Shown: one piece after another, positions 18,480 to 27,003 of the stretch
How positions within the stretch are numbered: position 1 is the stretch's first letter
How the letters are laid out: every line of letters starts with the position of its first letter
NCBI RefSeq assembly: GCF_900099965.1
Contig: NZ_FNDJ01000033.1
Coordinates: 1 to 64,000, forward strand
Length of the DNA stretch: 64,000 nucleotides
Source: Nonomuraea jiangxiensis
GTDB lineage: Bacteria; Actinomycetota; Actinomycetes; Streptosporangiales; Streptosporangiaceae
Direction: 5' to 3'
Program-made: the position numbers and the translations under genes
Notes under the pieces: model-generated
The model's database searches: none
The model's input: only the letters and a program-made list of their open reading frames with translations
Told to the model about the DNA's origin: nothing

Positions 18480-18809
18480 TCACTCCCGCGAGCCGTAGGC
18501 GGGGCCGAACACCACCAGCAGCGCCAGATCCTCGGTGATGTCGACGAAGCGGTGCTCCTCGCCCGCCGGGACGAAGACGACCGCTCCGGGCCCGACCTCC
18601 GCCTCGCCGCTCGCCGCCACGATCCGGGCTCGACCGGCGGTCACCACGTAGATCTCGTCCTCGGTGTGCGGGCTCTGGCCGTCGACCCCGCCGGCCGGGA
18701 TGCAGTACGTCCCGACGGACAGGTGCGGCACTCTGAGCTGCTCCACCCAGTCGCCCTCGGCCCCGGGCGCGGGCTGTGCCCACGTGCCCGCACCCTTGAT
18801 GATCTCCAT
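18480..18809 (-). CDS. Small cupin-domain protein
   Basis: 109-aa single-domain cupin. Motif 1 is degenerate (SPHTEDEIYVVTAGRARIV, giving one His and Glu ligand region) and motif 2 is PGAVVFVPAGEEHRFVDI. Such proteins bind a metal and range from isomerases and dioxygenases to non-enzymatic sensors; the substrate is unknown. It is on the RiPP operon strand but 309 nt upstream of it, so it is probably a separate unit. Confidence 0.85.
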   Translation of the reverse strand: MEIIKGAGTWAQPAPGAEGDWVEQLRVPHLSVGTYCIPAGGVDGQSPHTEDEIYVVTAGRARIVAASGEAEVGPGAVVFVPAGEEHRFVDITEDLALLVVFGPAYGSRE

Positions 18810-18966
18810 GGCGGTCAGCGTACCCGCGAATCCGGTGGTACTGAACGGCAGCTGAGGGCGCGCGGACAGCCGCGACGGCGGGCGCGCACGGCCAGGTCAG
18901 GGTGTCTGCCGCGCCACCGCTGCCGAGGCGCGGCGAGAGCGGCCACGCGCCGAGGAGGGCCCGGCC

Positions 18967-19452
18967 TCATGCTGCGGGCGGTTCGTGGCCGGCGTCGGTC
19001 CAGTGGGGGATTCGGGTCTCGCGGGTGAGGTCGGCGGGGTCGGCGAGCTCGCCGCAGGTCGTGCAGATCGTGGCGGGCGCGAGCGGGTGGTCGTGATGCA
19101 GCATGCGCATCGGCGGTGAGGTCACGGCCCACCTGTCGCCCCATGCGAGCAGGGTCCGCAGAACGGGGGCGAGGTCCCGGCCGGCCTCGGTGAGGTGGTA
19201 GCCCTCGTACCGAGGGTCGTGTTCCGAGGGGCGCCGCTCCAGCACGCCGGCTTGGACCAGGCCCTTGAGGCGCGCCGACAGCCGGTCGCGCGGGGCGCCG
19301 GTGTTGCGGGCGATCTCGCCGAACCGGTGGTTGCCGAACATCACTTCCCGGATCGCGAGAAGCGACCATCGGTCGCCGACGATCTCAAGGGCCGAGGCGA
19401 TGGAGCACGGGCGTCCGGGCAGCGAGGTCGGGTCGATAGGTGGACGGGGCAT
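18967..19452 (-). CDS. HxlR-family transcriptional regulator (1), divergent from MFS exporter
   Basis: 161-aa winged-helix regulator: CSIASALEIVGDRWSLLAIREVMFG, then NTGAPRDRLSARLKGLVQAGVLERR, are the HxlR signature. The C-terminal tail contains a CTTCGEL cysteine pair, possibly metal- or redox-responsive. It is transcribed away from the MFS gene, with 60 nt between the start codons, and a palindrome in that gap is the likely operator. By analogy with other HxlR/MFS pairs it probably represses the exporter until an inducing compound is present. Confidence 0.9.
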   Translation of the reverse strand: MPRPPIDPTSLPGRPCSIASALEIVGDRWSLLAIREVMFGNHRFGEIARNTGAPRDRLSARLKGLVQAGVLERRPSEHDPRYEGYHLTEAGRDLAPVLRTLLAWGDRWAVTSPPMRMLHHDHPLAPATICTTCGELADPADLTRETRIPHWTDAGHEPPAA

Positions 19453-19473
19453 GTCTGAAGCTTGCCAGCTGAC

Positions 19474-19506
19474 GGTTTGCTTATCAAACCACGACCGGGC
19501 TATGGT
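19474..19506 (+). promoter_or_regulatory. Promoter of the MFS gene overlapped by a palindromic HxlR operator
   Basis: GGTTTG-CTTAT-CAAACC (19474-19490) is a perfect 6-bp inverted repeat. It covers a -35 TTGCTT (19478-19483), 17 nt from -10 TATGGT (19501-19506). The half-site TATCAAACC recurs at 19532-19540 inside the coding start. Transcription would begin at or next to the ATG at 19513, so the mRNA is probably leaderless. Confidence 0.65.
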
Positions 19507-19512
19507 CCCAGC

Positions 19513-20934
19513 ATGCCTGAAGCAGTTGGAGTATCAAACCGCTCCCGCGTCGCGGCCGTCATCGTGTTGGCGGCCGTTTTCATGACGAACCTGGATCTGT
19601 GGATCGTCAACGTCGCCTTGCCGGCCGTGGGCGCGGACTTCTCCCGCGACGGGCATCCGACGTCCCTGGCCGACCTGTCCTGGGTGCTCAACGCCTACGC
19701 GATCACCCTGGCCGCGCTGCTCGTCCTGGCCGGGCGGCTCGGCGACCGCTTCGGGCAGCGGCCGGTGTTCCTGGCAGGCGTCGTCGTGTTCACCGTCGCC
19801 TCGATCGGCTGCGCGCTCGCCCCGGATCTGTGGTGGCTGGTGCTGGCCAGGGTGGTTCAGGCGGCCGGCGCCGCCGCGCAACTGCCGACCTCGCTGGCCC
19901 TGCTGCTCGCCGCCGTTCCCGAGGGGCGTCGGACCGGCGCGACCCGTACCTGGGCTGCCGTCGGTGGACTGGCGGCGGCCGCCGGTCCGGTCGCGGGTGG
20001 GCTGCTGGTGCAGGTCGACTGGCGCTGGGTCTTCGTGGTCAACGTGCCGATCGGCCTGATCACCGTACTCGCCGGCCTGACCGGGCTGCCACGACCGGCG
20101 GCCCGGGAGCGGGGCGCGTTGCCGGACCTGTGGGGTGCGGTGCTCGTCACCGTGGCCATCGCAGCCCTGTCCGGAGCCCTGGTGCAGGCCCCCGAGTGGG
20201 GCTGGGGCTCATGGCGCATCCTCGCGCTGTTCGCGGTGGCCGCGGTGGGTCTGGCGTGGTTCGGCGTCCGCTGCGCCCGGCACGCGCGCCCGCTGCTGGA
20301 GCTGCACCTGCTGCGCCTGCCACGTTTCGGTACGGCCGGCGCCGGCACCTTCGTCTTCGGCGTGGCCTTCGCGATCATGCTGCTGTCGAACGTGCTGTGG
20401 TGTCAGGAGGTCTGGCACTGGGACGCCCTGACCACCGGCCTGGCCCTGGTGCCCGGCCCCGCCCTGGTTCCCGTGGTGACCGCGCTCACCGCCCGGACCG
20501 CCGGCCGCTACGGGCACGGCCCGCTGATCGTGGCGGGCGGCCTGCTGTTCGCCGCCGGGATGCTCTGGCGTACCGTCTTCGCCGCCACCGTCCCCGACTA
20601 CGCGCGTGACCTGCTGCCCAGCCTGCTCCTCGGCGGCGCGGGCGTTGGGCTGGCCATCGGCACGCTGATCGCCGCCGGCGTGCAGTCGCTCCCCGCTGGC
20701 CGGGCCGCGACGGGATCGGCCCTGGTGAACTCCTTCCGGCAGATCTCCTCCGCGCTCGGCGTCGCCGTCCTGATCACCATTCTCGGGAGCCGGGTGAACG
20801 CCGGATCGGTCGGCGACTTCCACCTCGCCTGGATCGTCGCCGCCGTGCTCGCGCTGGCCACGTCGGCGGTCGGCGCGCTGCTCATGCGGCCGGCGGCTGC
20901 CGTGCCCGCACCCGCCGCCGACCCGGCGACGTGA
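19513..20934 (+). CDS. MFS multidrug exporter, DHA2 (EmrB/QacA, 14-helix) type
   Basis: Proton-driven efflux pump in the inner membrane. 473 aa with many hydrophobic helices. Motif A after helix 2 is GRLGDRFGQRPVFL; motif C-like glycines and the DHA2 opening NLDLWIVNVALPAVG with WVLNAYAITLAALL are present. A frame extension to 19462 exists, but ATG at 19513 lies right after a well-spaced promoter and lacks any Shine-Dalgarno, consistent with leaderless translation. Regulated by the divergent HxlR protein. Substrate unknown; export of the neighbouring RiPP is possible but not shown. Confidence 0.9.
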   Translation: MPEAVGVSNRSRVAAVIVLAAVFMTNLDLWIVNVALPAVGADFSRDGHPTSLADLSWVLNAYAITLAALLVLAGRLGDRFGQRPVFLAGVVVFTVASIGCALAPDLWWLVLARVVQAAGAAAQLPTSLALLLAAVPEGRRTGATRTWAAVGGLAAAAGPVAGGLLVQVDWRWVFVVNVPIGLITVLAGLTGLPRPAARERGALPDLWGAVLVTVAIAALSGALVQAPEWGWGSWRILALFAVAAVGLAWFGVRCARHARPLLELHLLRLPRFGTAGAGTFVFGVAFAIMLLSNVLWCQEVWHWDALTTGLALVPGPALVPVVTALTARTAGRYGHGPLIVAGGLLFAAGMLWRTVFAATVPDYARDLLPSLLLGGAGVGLAIGTLIAAGVQSLPAGRAATGSALVNSFRQISSALGVAVLITILGSRVNAGSVGDFHLAWIVAAVLALATSAVGALLMRPAAAVPAPAADPAT

Positions 20935-20999
20935 CCCCGGCGCCGACCTGGCGACGTGACCCCGGCGCCGGCCCGGCGACGTGACCCCGGCGCCGCCGT
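20925..20999. repeat. Three 25-nt tandem repeats spanning the MFS stop codon
   Basis: Units at 20925-20949, 20950-20974 and 20975-20999 share GGCGACGTGACCCCGGCGCC(G). The MFS stop TGA (20932-20934) is inside unit 1. Units 2 and 3 lie in the gap before the convergent LysE gene. They are not hairpin-forming terminators. Confidence 0.85.
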
Positions 21000-21056
21000 C
21001 ACAGGGAGGGCTCTGCCGGCATGTCCGTCGCCTCGCATGCCAGGTGGGAGTCCCGC

Positions 21057-21683
21057 TCAGCGGTCGGTGACGGCCAGTCGTGCTCCGAAGGCGATCAGCA
21101 GGCACCCGCTCACTGCGTCCAGGGTTCTGCGCACACCCGCACGGGCGAACCACGCCCGCGCCCGGCCGATCGCGAGGCTGTAGAGCGCCAGCCAGGCAAA
21201 GGTCAGCAGGCAGAACAGCAGGCCAAGCCCCAGCATCGCGGCGAACGCCCCGCCGCCCGCCGGGGCGAACTGCGGCAGCAGGCTCATGAAGAACGCCGCC
21301 ATCTTGGGGTTGGCCAGGTCGTTGATCAGTCCCTGTCGCAGCGACCGGCCGGCGGTGAGCCGCTGCTGGACGACTTCGGGCGCGTGCGGCGCGCCGCCGC
21401 CGCGCCAGGCGGAACGCAGCGACTGCAGTCCCAGGTAGCACAGGTACGCGGCGCCGGCGTACTTCAGTGTCAGGAACGCCGGCGCGGAGGCGTGGACCAG
21501 GCCGGCGACGCCCAGGCTCGCGGCAACCGTCCAGACGGCCTGCCCCAGTGCGACCCCCGCGGCGGTCCAGATCCCACTGCGCTGGCCGCCGGAGAAGGCG
21601 TTGCGCATGGTCAACACGGTGTCAGGCCCAGGTGTGCAGATGACGACAACGGAAACGCCGATGAATGCGATCAAAGCTGTCAC
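21057..21683 (-). CDS. LysE/RhtB-family amino-acid or metabolite exporter
   Basis: 208-aa inner membrane protein with about six hydrophobic segments and the LysE family opening (FIGVSVVVICTPGPDTVLTM) plus GLINDLANPKMAAFF. It exports amino acids or small metabolites; specificity is not predictable. GTG start at 21681-21683. Convergent with the MFS gene, divergent from the MBL gene. The gap to the latter contains the HxlR(2) sites, which lie nearer the MBL start. Confidence 0.92.
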   Translation of the reverse strand: MTALIAFIGVSVVVICTPGPDTVLTMRNAFSGGQRSGIWTAAGVALGQAVWTVAASLGVAGLVHASAPAFLTLKYAGAAYLCYLGLQSLRSAWRGGGAPHAPEVVQQRLTAGRSLRQGLINDLANPKMAAFFMSLLPQFAPAGGGAFAAMLGLGLLFCLLTFAWLALYSLAIGRARAWFARAGVRRTLDAVSGCLLIAFGARLAVTDR

Positions 21684-21799
21684 CGTCAGAGTATGCGTTC
21701 ACACCCGGCCCTCAGGTAAGCCCAGCGGGGATGAGCTTGGACGGGCGCAGCAGGCGCAGCACGGCGGAAAACCACCGATGGCTAGCCGATCCTGCTCGA

Positions 21800-21845
21800 T
21801 TGCATGATGCAAGTAACAAGCTCTATGGTTGCTTGCATCACGCTA
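21800..21845 (+). promoter_or_regulatory. Two candidate operators of HxlR(2) around the MBL-gene promoter
   Basis: TTGCATGATGCAA (21800-21812) is a perfect 13-nt palindrome. TTGCATCACGCTA (21833-21845) is a related second copy, and TTGCATCACGCAA recurs at 24019-24031 upstream of the HxlR(2) gene. TTGCAT (21800-21805) and TATGGT (21824-21829), 18 nt apart, may be -35/-10, so the sites flank the promoter. Confidence 0.6.
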
Positions 21846-21877
21846 TTTACTGGGCCTCCCTACCTGAAGGAGATGCC

Positions 21878-23557
21878 GTGAAACAGAGCAGGGCATTGCT
21901 CCGCGCCACCCGATGGCCAGGCGTATCCGATCGGCTGCTGGCCTTGCTGGCCGTTCAGCTGCTGTCGGCGCGCCGCTACCGTGAAGGGCTTGAGCACTTC
22001 GCCGCTCTCAGTGCCGAGCGGCCGGATTCCGCTCTGGCTCAGAGCCTGACCGGCGTCTTCAAGGCCCACCTCGAAGGGCCGGTCGAGGAGGCGCTCGCCG
22101 ATCTGGATCGCGCGACCGAGCGCGACCTCGGCCTGCCGCACTTCTTCAGGGGCACCACGCTGGCGGGTTTCCCCGACTGCGCCGGCCGGGCCGAGACCGT
22201 CATCGCGGACCTGGAGTTCGTGCTCGCGGTGCGCGACCAATTCCCCCCGGGGTTCATGCACGCGGTCCACCGGTCGCTGGCCCGCGGCTACGAGTGCGCG
22301 GGCCGTACGCAGGACGCGCTGGACGCCCAGGAGCGGGTGGGGCACGGCTATGACGTGGCGCTGGTCACCGACTATCTGGCCGACGCCGACCACGGACTGC
22401 GCTTCGGCCCGCCCCGCCTGGTGGAGGCGGCACCCGGGGTCCATGTCGCGCAGGGGTACGACTTCGCCGACTTCGCCTTCGTCATCACCGGCACGGGCGT
22501 CGTCGCGATCGACGCCGGGAGCGATCCCCGCCACGTGGAAGCCGCCTTGAGGGACCTGCGCGCGATCACGGAGGAGCCGATCACCCACGTGATCCTCACC
22601 CACGCGCACTTCGATCACGTCGGCGGCCTGGAAGCGCTCACCAAGGACGGTGGCCAGGTCATCGCCCAGGCCGGCTTTCCCGACGAGCTCAGGCTGCAGG
22701 CGGCGAGCCCGCCGCCGTTCCCGTACCTTCTGCCGCGCGACACGGATCACCGCAAGCAGGTCGTGCCGGACCGGCTCGTGAGCCGGGCCGAGGCGGTGAC
22801 CATCGGTGGGGTCGAGTTCGGCCTCATCCCGATCCGCGGCGGGGAGAGCGCCGACGGGCTGCTCATCCACCTGCCGGGTCAGGACGTGGTGTTCACCGGA
22901 GACATGTGCATGCCCTACCTCGGCGCGCCGTTCTTCCCGGAAGGCTCGGCCGAGGGCCTGTTCGAGGCCATCCAGACGGTCCAGGACCTGCGGCCCCAGG
23001 TGCTGGTCCACGGGCACACCGCGCTGACCGTCAACTTCACGGCCGAGACCTTCCCCGGCCTGCTGGCCGCCCTGCGCGACCTGCACGCCGCCGTCCTGGC
23101 GGGCATCGCCGACGGACGCCCGCTGGTCGAACTGCTCGACCTCGACCACCTGCCCGAGGTCCTACGCGACCACCCCGCCGCGATCAACCCGTACCTGGTC
23201 ATGCGCGACGGCTTCGTCCAGCGCGTGCACCATCAGGCGACGGGTTACTGGCATTCCGACGGGACGGGGGTGGAGCACTTCTCCGCCGAGGAGTGGGCCG
23301 GCGCGCTGGACCTGCTGGGCGGCGGAAACCCGGACGCCTTCGCCACAGCGGGCGAGGAACTGCTGGACCGCGGTGAGCCCGCTCTGGCACTGCGGATCAC
23401 CGAGTACGGGCTGCTCCGCCACCCGCTCGCCCCGGCTCTCGCCTCCCTGCGGGAGCGGCTTCTGCTCGCGCTCGTCGAGCGGAACCAGTTTTTCGACCCG
23501 TTCAAGTTCGCCTACTACGCCGGGCTCGCCGGGCTGACGCTGGCCCCCGCCGGCTGA
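21878..23557 (+). CDS. MBL-fold metallo-hydrolase with N- and C-terminal helical domains
   Basis: 559 aa. A helical N-terminal region (about 1-185; repeated Ala/Leu helices reminiscent of TPRs) precedes a metallo-beta-lactamase domain with the metal motif THAHFDHVGG (His242, His244, Asp246, His247), then GDMCMPY and GHTALTVNF. A helical C-terminus follows. The layout recalls alkylsulfatase-type MBL enzymes, but the motif is not the classical SdsA one, so the substrate is open. GTG at 21878 follows AAGGAG; the longer frame from 21665 lacks such a site. It overlaps the convergent HxlR(2) gene by 43 nt and is probably controlled by it. Confidence 0.82.
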   Translation: MKQSRALLRATRWPGVSDRLLALLAVQLLSARRYREGLEHFAALSAERPDSALAQSLTGVFKAHLEGPVEEALADLDRATERDLGLPHFFRGTTLAGFPDCAGRAETVIADLEFVLAVRDQFPPGFMHAVHRSLARGYECAGRTQDALDAQERVGHGYDVALVTDYLADADHGLRFGPPRLVEAAPGVHVAQGYDFADFAFVITGTGVVAIDAGSDPRHVEAALRDLRAITEEPITHVILTHAHFDHVGGLEALTKDGGQVIAQAGFPDELRLQAASPPPFPYLLPRDTDHRKQVVPDRLVSRAEAVTIGGVEFGLIPIRGGESADGLLIHLPGQDVVFTGDMCMPYLGAPFFPEGSAEGLFEAIQTVQDLRPQVLVHGHTALTVNFTAETFPGLLAALRDLHAAVLAGIADGRPLVELLDLDHLPEVLRDHPAAINPYLVMRDGFVQRVHHQATGYWHSDGTGVEHFSAEEWAGALDLLGGGNPDAFATAGEELLDRGEPALALRITEYGLLRHPLAPALASLRERLLLALVERNQFFDPFKFAYYAGLAGLTLAPAG

Positions 23558-24000
23558 GCTCCCGGTCCCGGCTCCATGTCGCAGTCCAGCGGCCCGAGCG
23601 GCTTGCCGCAGCGGCCGCAGGTGAGCCCGGGCTGCAGCGGCCCGCCGCAGCCTCGGTGCAGCACCAGCAGCGGCGGGCCGTCGGGCGCCCGGTGCTGGTC
23701 GCCCCACAGCAGCAACGACATGATCACTGGCCACAGGTCCAGGCCGGCGGAGGTCACGCGGTACTCGTAACGATCCGGCCTGGTCTGGTAGAGGCACCGC
23801 TCCAGGATGCCCGCCTCGCAGAGCTTGCCGAGGCGATCGGACAGGATGTTGTGCGCGATGCCGAGGGCGGCCCGGAAATCCTCGAACCTGCGGGTACCGC
23901 GCAGCGCGTCGCGCATGATCAGCAGGCTCCAGCGCTCGCCGACCACCTCCAGCGTGCGGGCGATCGAGCAGACCTGTCCTTCGTAGGTGCGCGGCAACAT
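23515..24000 (-). CDS. HxlR-family transcriptional regulator (2)
   Basis: 161 aa: VCSIARTLEVVGERWSLLIM and LGIAHNILSDRLGKLCEAGI are the HxlR winged helix. The C-terminus has a second part with CGGPLQPGLTCGRCG, three cysteines of a possible zinc or redox knuckle. ATG at 24000 follows GAGGG; longer starts at 24024 and 24060 would put the TTGCATCACGCAA operator (24019-24031) inside the gene. Tail-to-tail with the MBL gene; the shared operator motif upstream of both predicts that they form one small regulon. Confidence 0.88.
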   Translation of the reverse strand: MLPRTYEGQVCSIARTLEVVGERWSLLIMRDALRGTRRFEDFRAALGIAHNILSDRLGKLCEAGILERCLYQTRPDRYEYRVTSAGLDLWPVIMSLLLWGDQHRAPDGPPLLVLHRGCGGPLQPGLTCGRCGKPLGPLDCDMEPGPGAQPAGASVSPASPA

Positions 24001-24018
24001 GCCCTCATCGTACGTCGA

Positions 24019-24031
24019 TTGCATCACGCAA
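24019..24031 (-). promoter_or_regulatory. Candidate autoregulatory HxlR(2) operator
   Basis: TTGCATCACGCAA (TTGC-N5-GCAA) lies 18 nt before the preferred start of HxlR(2) and matches the two sites upstream of the MBL gene, one of them at 12 of 13 positions. Confidence 0.55.
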
Positions 24032-24181
24032 ATGTTGGGGCCAGGGGTGTCTTCGTCCACTTCGCGCAGGGTGGTGGCGGTGGTGGTCGCTCATGGATCC
24101 CCGTGATAGCGCTTCGCAAGGGTGTCGCGGTGATATGTGGGTCATCTCGACACGGTGAACGGAGTGTTGGTGCGTGGAAGC

Positions 24182-26935
24182 ATGAGATGTCCGGACTGCG
24201 GTGCGGACCTATCCGCAGCCGGGTCCCAGGAGCCGGAGTTCAGGTGCCCGGGGTGTGCGCTGCCGCTGCGGGGTCCTGTGGCGCACGAGCTCTGGCAGGT
24301 GGACCAGGCTCTCGCCGGGCTGAGCGATCAACAGGCGCGGCTGCAGGCCCGCCGTACGGAACTGATTCGCGCCCTGCGTGCCGGCGCGGATGCCGTGGGT
24401 GAGGCGGCGCCAGGCGCGGATGCGGCGGGTCAGGCGGCGGCGGGCACGGTGGGTCATCGGGCGGCGGGCACGGTTGCCGGGGGTCAGGGGGCGGCGGGCG
24501 CGGACGCTGTGGGGCAGCGGCCTGCGGGGGCGGTGCCTCCTGGTGCGGGTGCGCCGCCGCCGTACCCGGCGGCGGTGGCCGGGTCCGGGGTTGCGGGGCC
24601 CGGGGTTGCAGGGTCGGGAGTTGCGGGGGCCGGGGTTGCGGGGGCCGGGCCTGGGGTTGTGGGGGCCGGTGGGCCGACGCGGGAGGTGTCTTCCGGTGCT
24701 GCGAAGAATGTCCTGCTCATCCTCGGTGGTCTGCTGCTGACGGTGGCGGCGGTGGTGTTCACCGTGGTGAGCTGGGGGCGGCTGGGCATCGGCGGGCGCG
24801 CGGCCGTGCTGGCCGCGTTCACCGCGCTGGTCATGCTGGCGCCGGTCCTGCTGATCCGGCGAAGGCTCACCGCGACGGCCGAGACGGTGGCAGGGCTCGC
24901 GGTCGTACTGTTGCTGCTCGACGGCTACGCGGCCAGGCGGGTGGGGTTCCTCGGGATCGACGCCCTCGACGTGCTGCACTACACGGCCGGGGTGCTCGGG
25001 CTCACCGCGCTCATCCTGGCGGCCTATGCCCGGGTCACCCGGCTTCGCGGGCCCGCTCCGGTCGCCGTGGTGCTGGCGCAGCCGATCCTGCCGCTGCTGG
25101 CCGGCGACTGGTCGGAGACGTGGCTGCTGGCCATGCTGGTGGCCACGGCGGCGCTGGACGTCGCACTGGTCCGCTACGGCCGGGAAGCGGTGCGGGTGAC
25201 GGCCGCCCTGGCCGGCAGCGGGGTCACGACCCTCGCCCTGCTCGGCGGCGTGCCGTACGCGCTGGGGTCTCCGTCCGTCGATCAGGCCCTGGTCAGATCG
25301 GCGCCGCTGGTCGCGCTGGCTCTGCTCGGCGGGTTCGTGACATGGCTGCTGGCCAGGCCGGGCAGGGCCGAAGGGGAGACCTGGGCCGCCGGGGTCACCG
25401 CCGGAACCGCGCTCACGCTGATCGCCGTGCCGGCCGCGCTCGTGCAGCCGATGCTGGACGGTCCGGGCACGGACTGGCGCCCTCTGGCCTACCTCGTCCC
25501 GGCACTCGCGGTGGTGCTCGCCGCCGCCTGGCTGCCCTGGCGAAAGGTACGGCTGGCGGCCATGGCCACCGGCGGACTGGTGGCGCTGCTGACCACGCTG
25601 ACCCTGCTGCCTCGGCTCGCGGTCACGCTGGCGGCGCCGCTCGCCTGGCTGGACGTGCTCTGGACGGGCACGTGGAACGGACGGCAGTGGGAGCCGTTCG
25701 AGATGGCCTCACCGGCGGACGTGGTGCTGCTGGGCACGGTGGCGGCCGGCCTCCTGGCTGCGGCGGTCGTGCACGGCACCCGCGGGTGGCCGGTGAGGGC
25801 GGCGGCGGTCGGGCCGGGGACCGGCGGGCCGGTGAAGGCAGCGGCAGCCGGGTCCGGGGCTGGTGAGTCGGGGAAGGCGGCGGCCGGGCCCGGGACTGGT
25901 GAGCCGGTGAAGGTGGGGGCGGTCTTGGGCGGCGCCGGTGGGTGGCCGGTGAGGGCGGCGGTGGTTGGGGCGTTGGGGTTCGGGGTGCTCATGGTCGCGG
26001 TCGCCACCCATGCCTTCGTGACGCCCTACCCGGCCGCGGTGGTGGTGCAGGTGGTGCTGGCCGTCGGTCTTGCCGTGGTCGCCACACTGAGCCGAGCGCC
26101 CTGGTGGGGGATGGCGTGCGCGATCGTCGCCGGTCCGGCCGCGGTGCGGGCGGCGGCGTACGCGTTCGGGAGTGAGCCGGCGACGCTGATCGTGCTGCCG
26201 ATCCTGGCGGTGGCCGCCCTGGCCATGGCGCTGGGGGGCAGGCTGAAGGAGCTGCGGGTTTGGGGGCTGGGCTTCGCCGCGCTGTTCCTCGGGCTGGAGG
26301 CGGTGGCAGCGGGCTTCTCGCTCGGCCTGCGCGTCCTGGTCGCGGTGAGTGTGGGATTCGCCGTGGCCGGGGTGCTGGTGCTGCTCATGTCGCCGCGGAC
26401 GGGTCCGGTCGTCCGAGGCGGCGTGAACGGCCTCAGGTACACCGGCGCGTTCCTGCTGTTGCTGGCCTCGTGGCTGCGGCTGGGGGCGGACGAGGTCACC
26501 GTCGTCGAGGCGTACACGGTGCCGTGCTCGCTGGTCCTGCTGGGAGCCGGCTGGTGGCGGCGGCGCGGCGGCGCACCGGTCTCGTCCTGGGCGGCCTACG
26601 GCGCGGGACTCTCCTTCACGATGCTGCCCAGCCTGGTGGCGGTCTACGCGGACGTGGAATGGCGACGGTCGCTGGCGCTCGGCGTGCTTGCGCTGGCGGT
26701 GCTGTTCGCCGGGGCCCGGTTCCGGCTCCAGGCGCCCACGGCGGTCGGAGCCGTCGTGGTGGCCGGGGTCGCGGTGCGGGAGCTGGCCCCGTACGTGTCG
26801 GAGATGCTCCTCACGGTGCCGCGCTGGGTGCCGATCGCCGTGGGCGGGCTGCTGCTCGTGGTGGTCGGGGCGACGTACGAGGCCCGCATGCGGGACCTGC
26901 GCCGGTTGCGCGACACCCTGACGAGAATGGGTTGA
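24182..26935 (+). CDS. Large polytopic membrane protein with N-terminal zinc ribbon (SCO7613 C-terminal domain-like)
   Basis: 917 aa. Residues 1-35 form a zinc ribbon (MRCPDCGADLS, then FRCPGCALPLRG). A short helical segment follows, then ~90 residues of Ala/Gly/Pro/Val low complexity including a 15-nt minisatellite, then some two dozen hydrophobic helices to the end, interrupted by a second Ala/Gly/Lys-rich loop near residues 540-590. This matches actinobacterial membrane proteins named after SCO7613. Function unknown; neither transporter nor enzyme motifs seen. The frame opens at 24137, but ATG at 24182 puts the zinc ribbon at the N-terminus. Confidence 0.75.
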   Translation: MRCPDCGADLSAAGSQEPEFRCPGCALPLRGPVAHELWQVDQALAGLSDQQARLQARRTELIRALRAGADAVGEAAPGADAAGQAAAGTVGHRAAGTVAGGQGAAGADAVGQRPAGAVPPGAGAPPPYPAAVAGSGVAGPGVAGSGVAGAGVAGAGPGVVGAGGPTREVSSGAAKNVLLILGGLLLTVAAVVFTVVSWGRLGIGGRAAVLAAFTALVMLAPVLLIRRRLTATAETVAGLAVVLLLLDGYAARRVGFLGIDALDVLHYTAGVLGLTALILAAYARVTRLRGPAPVAVVLAQPILPLLAGDWSETWLLAMLVATAALDVALVRYGREAVRVTAALAGSGVTTLALLGGVPYALGSPSVDQALVRSAPLVALALLGGFVTWLLARPGRAEGETWAAGVTAGTALTLIAVPAALVQPMLDGPGTDWRPLAYLVPALAVVLAAAWLPWRKVRLAAMATGGLVALLTTLTLLPRLAVTLAAPLAWLDVLWTGTWNGRQWEPFEMASPADVVLLGTVAAGLLAAAVVHGTRGWPVRAAAVGPGTGGPVKAAAAGSGAGESGKAAAGPGTGEPVKVGAVLGGAGGWPVRAAVVGALGFGVLMVAVATHAFVTPYPAAVVVQVVLAVGLAVVATLSRAPWWGMACAIVAGPAAVRAAAYAFGSEPATLIVLPILAVAALAMALGGRLKELRVWGLGFAALFLGLEAVAAGFSLGLRVLVAVSVGFAVAGVLVLLMSPRTGPVVRGGVNGLRYTGAFLLLLASWLRLGADEVTVVEAYTVPCSLVLLGAGWWRRRGGAPVSSWAAYGAGLSFTMLPSLVAVYADVEWRRSLALGVLALAVLFAGARFRLQAPTAVGAVVVAGVAVRELAPYVSEMLLTVPRWVPIAVGGLLLVVVGATYEARMRDLRRLRDTLTRMG
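24581..24640. repeat. Four 15-nt tandem repeats in the zinc-ribbon membrane-protein gene
   Basis: Units at 24581, 24596, 24611 and 24626, consensus GGG(T/C)CCGGGGTTGCG, encode (GSGVA/GPGVA/GAGVA) pentapeptides at residues 134-153, between the cytosolic zinc ribbon and the first membrane helix. Confidence 0.85.
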
Positions 26936-27003
26936 CGATCCGACGGCCCGCCGATGACGAGATCCGGTGCCGGCCACCAGAGTGGCGCGGCACGGATATG
27001 TGG

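Noticed and set aside
18316-18498. 60-codon frame downstream of the cupin
   Set aside because: No start signals and Arg-rich end; overlaps the cupin stop on the opposite strand.
20925-20999. Tandem 25-nt units as a CRISPR array
   Set aside because: Units are directly adjacent without spacers and there are no cas genes.
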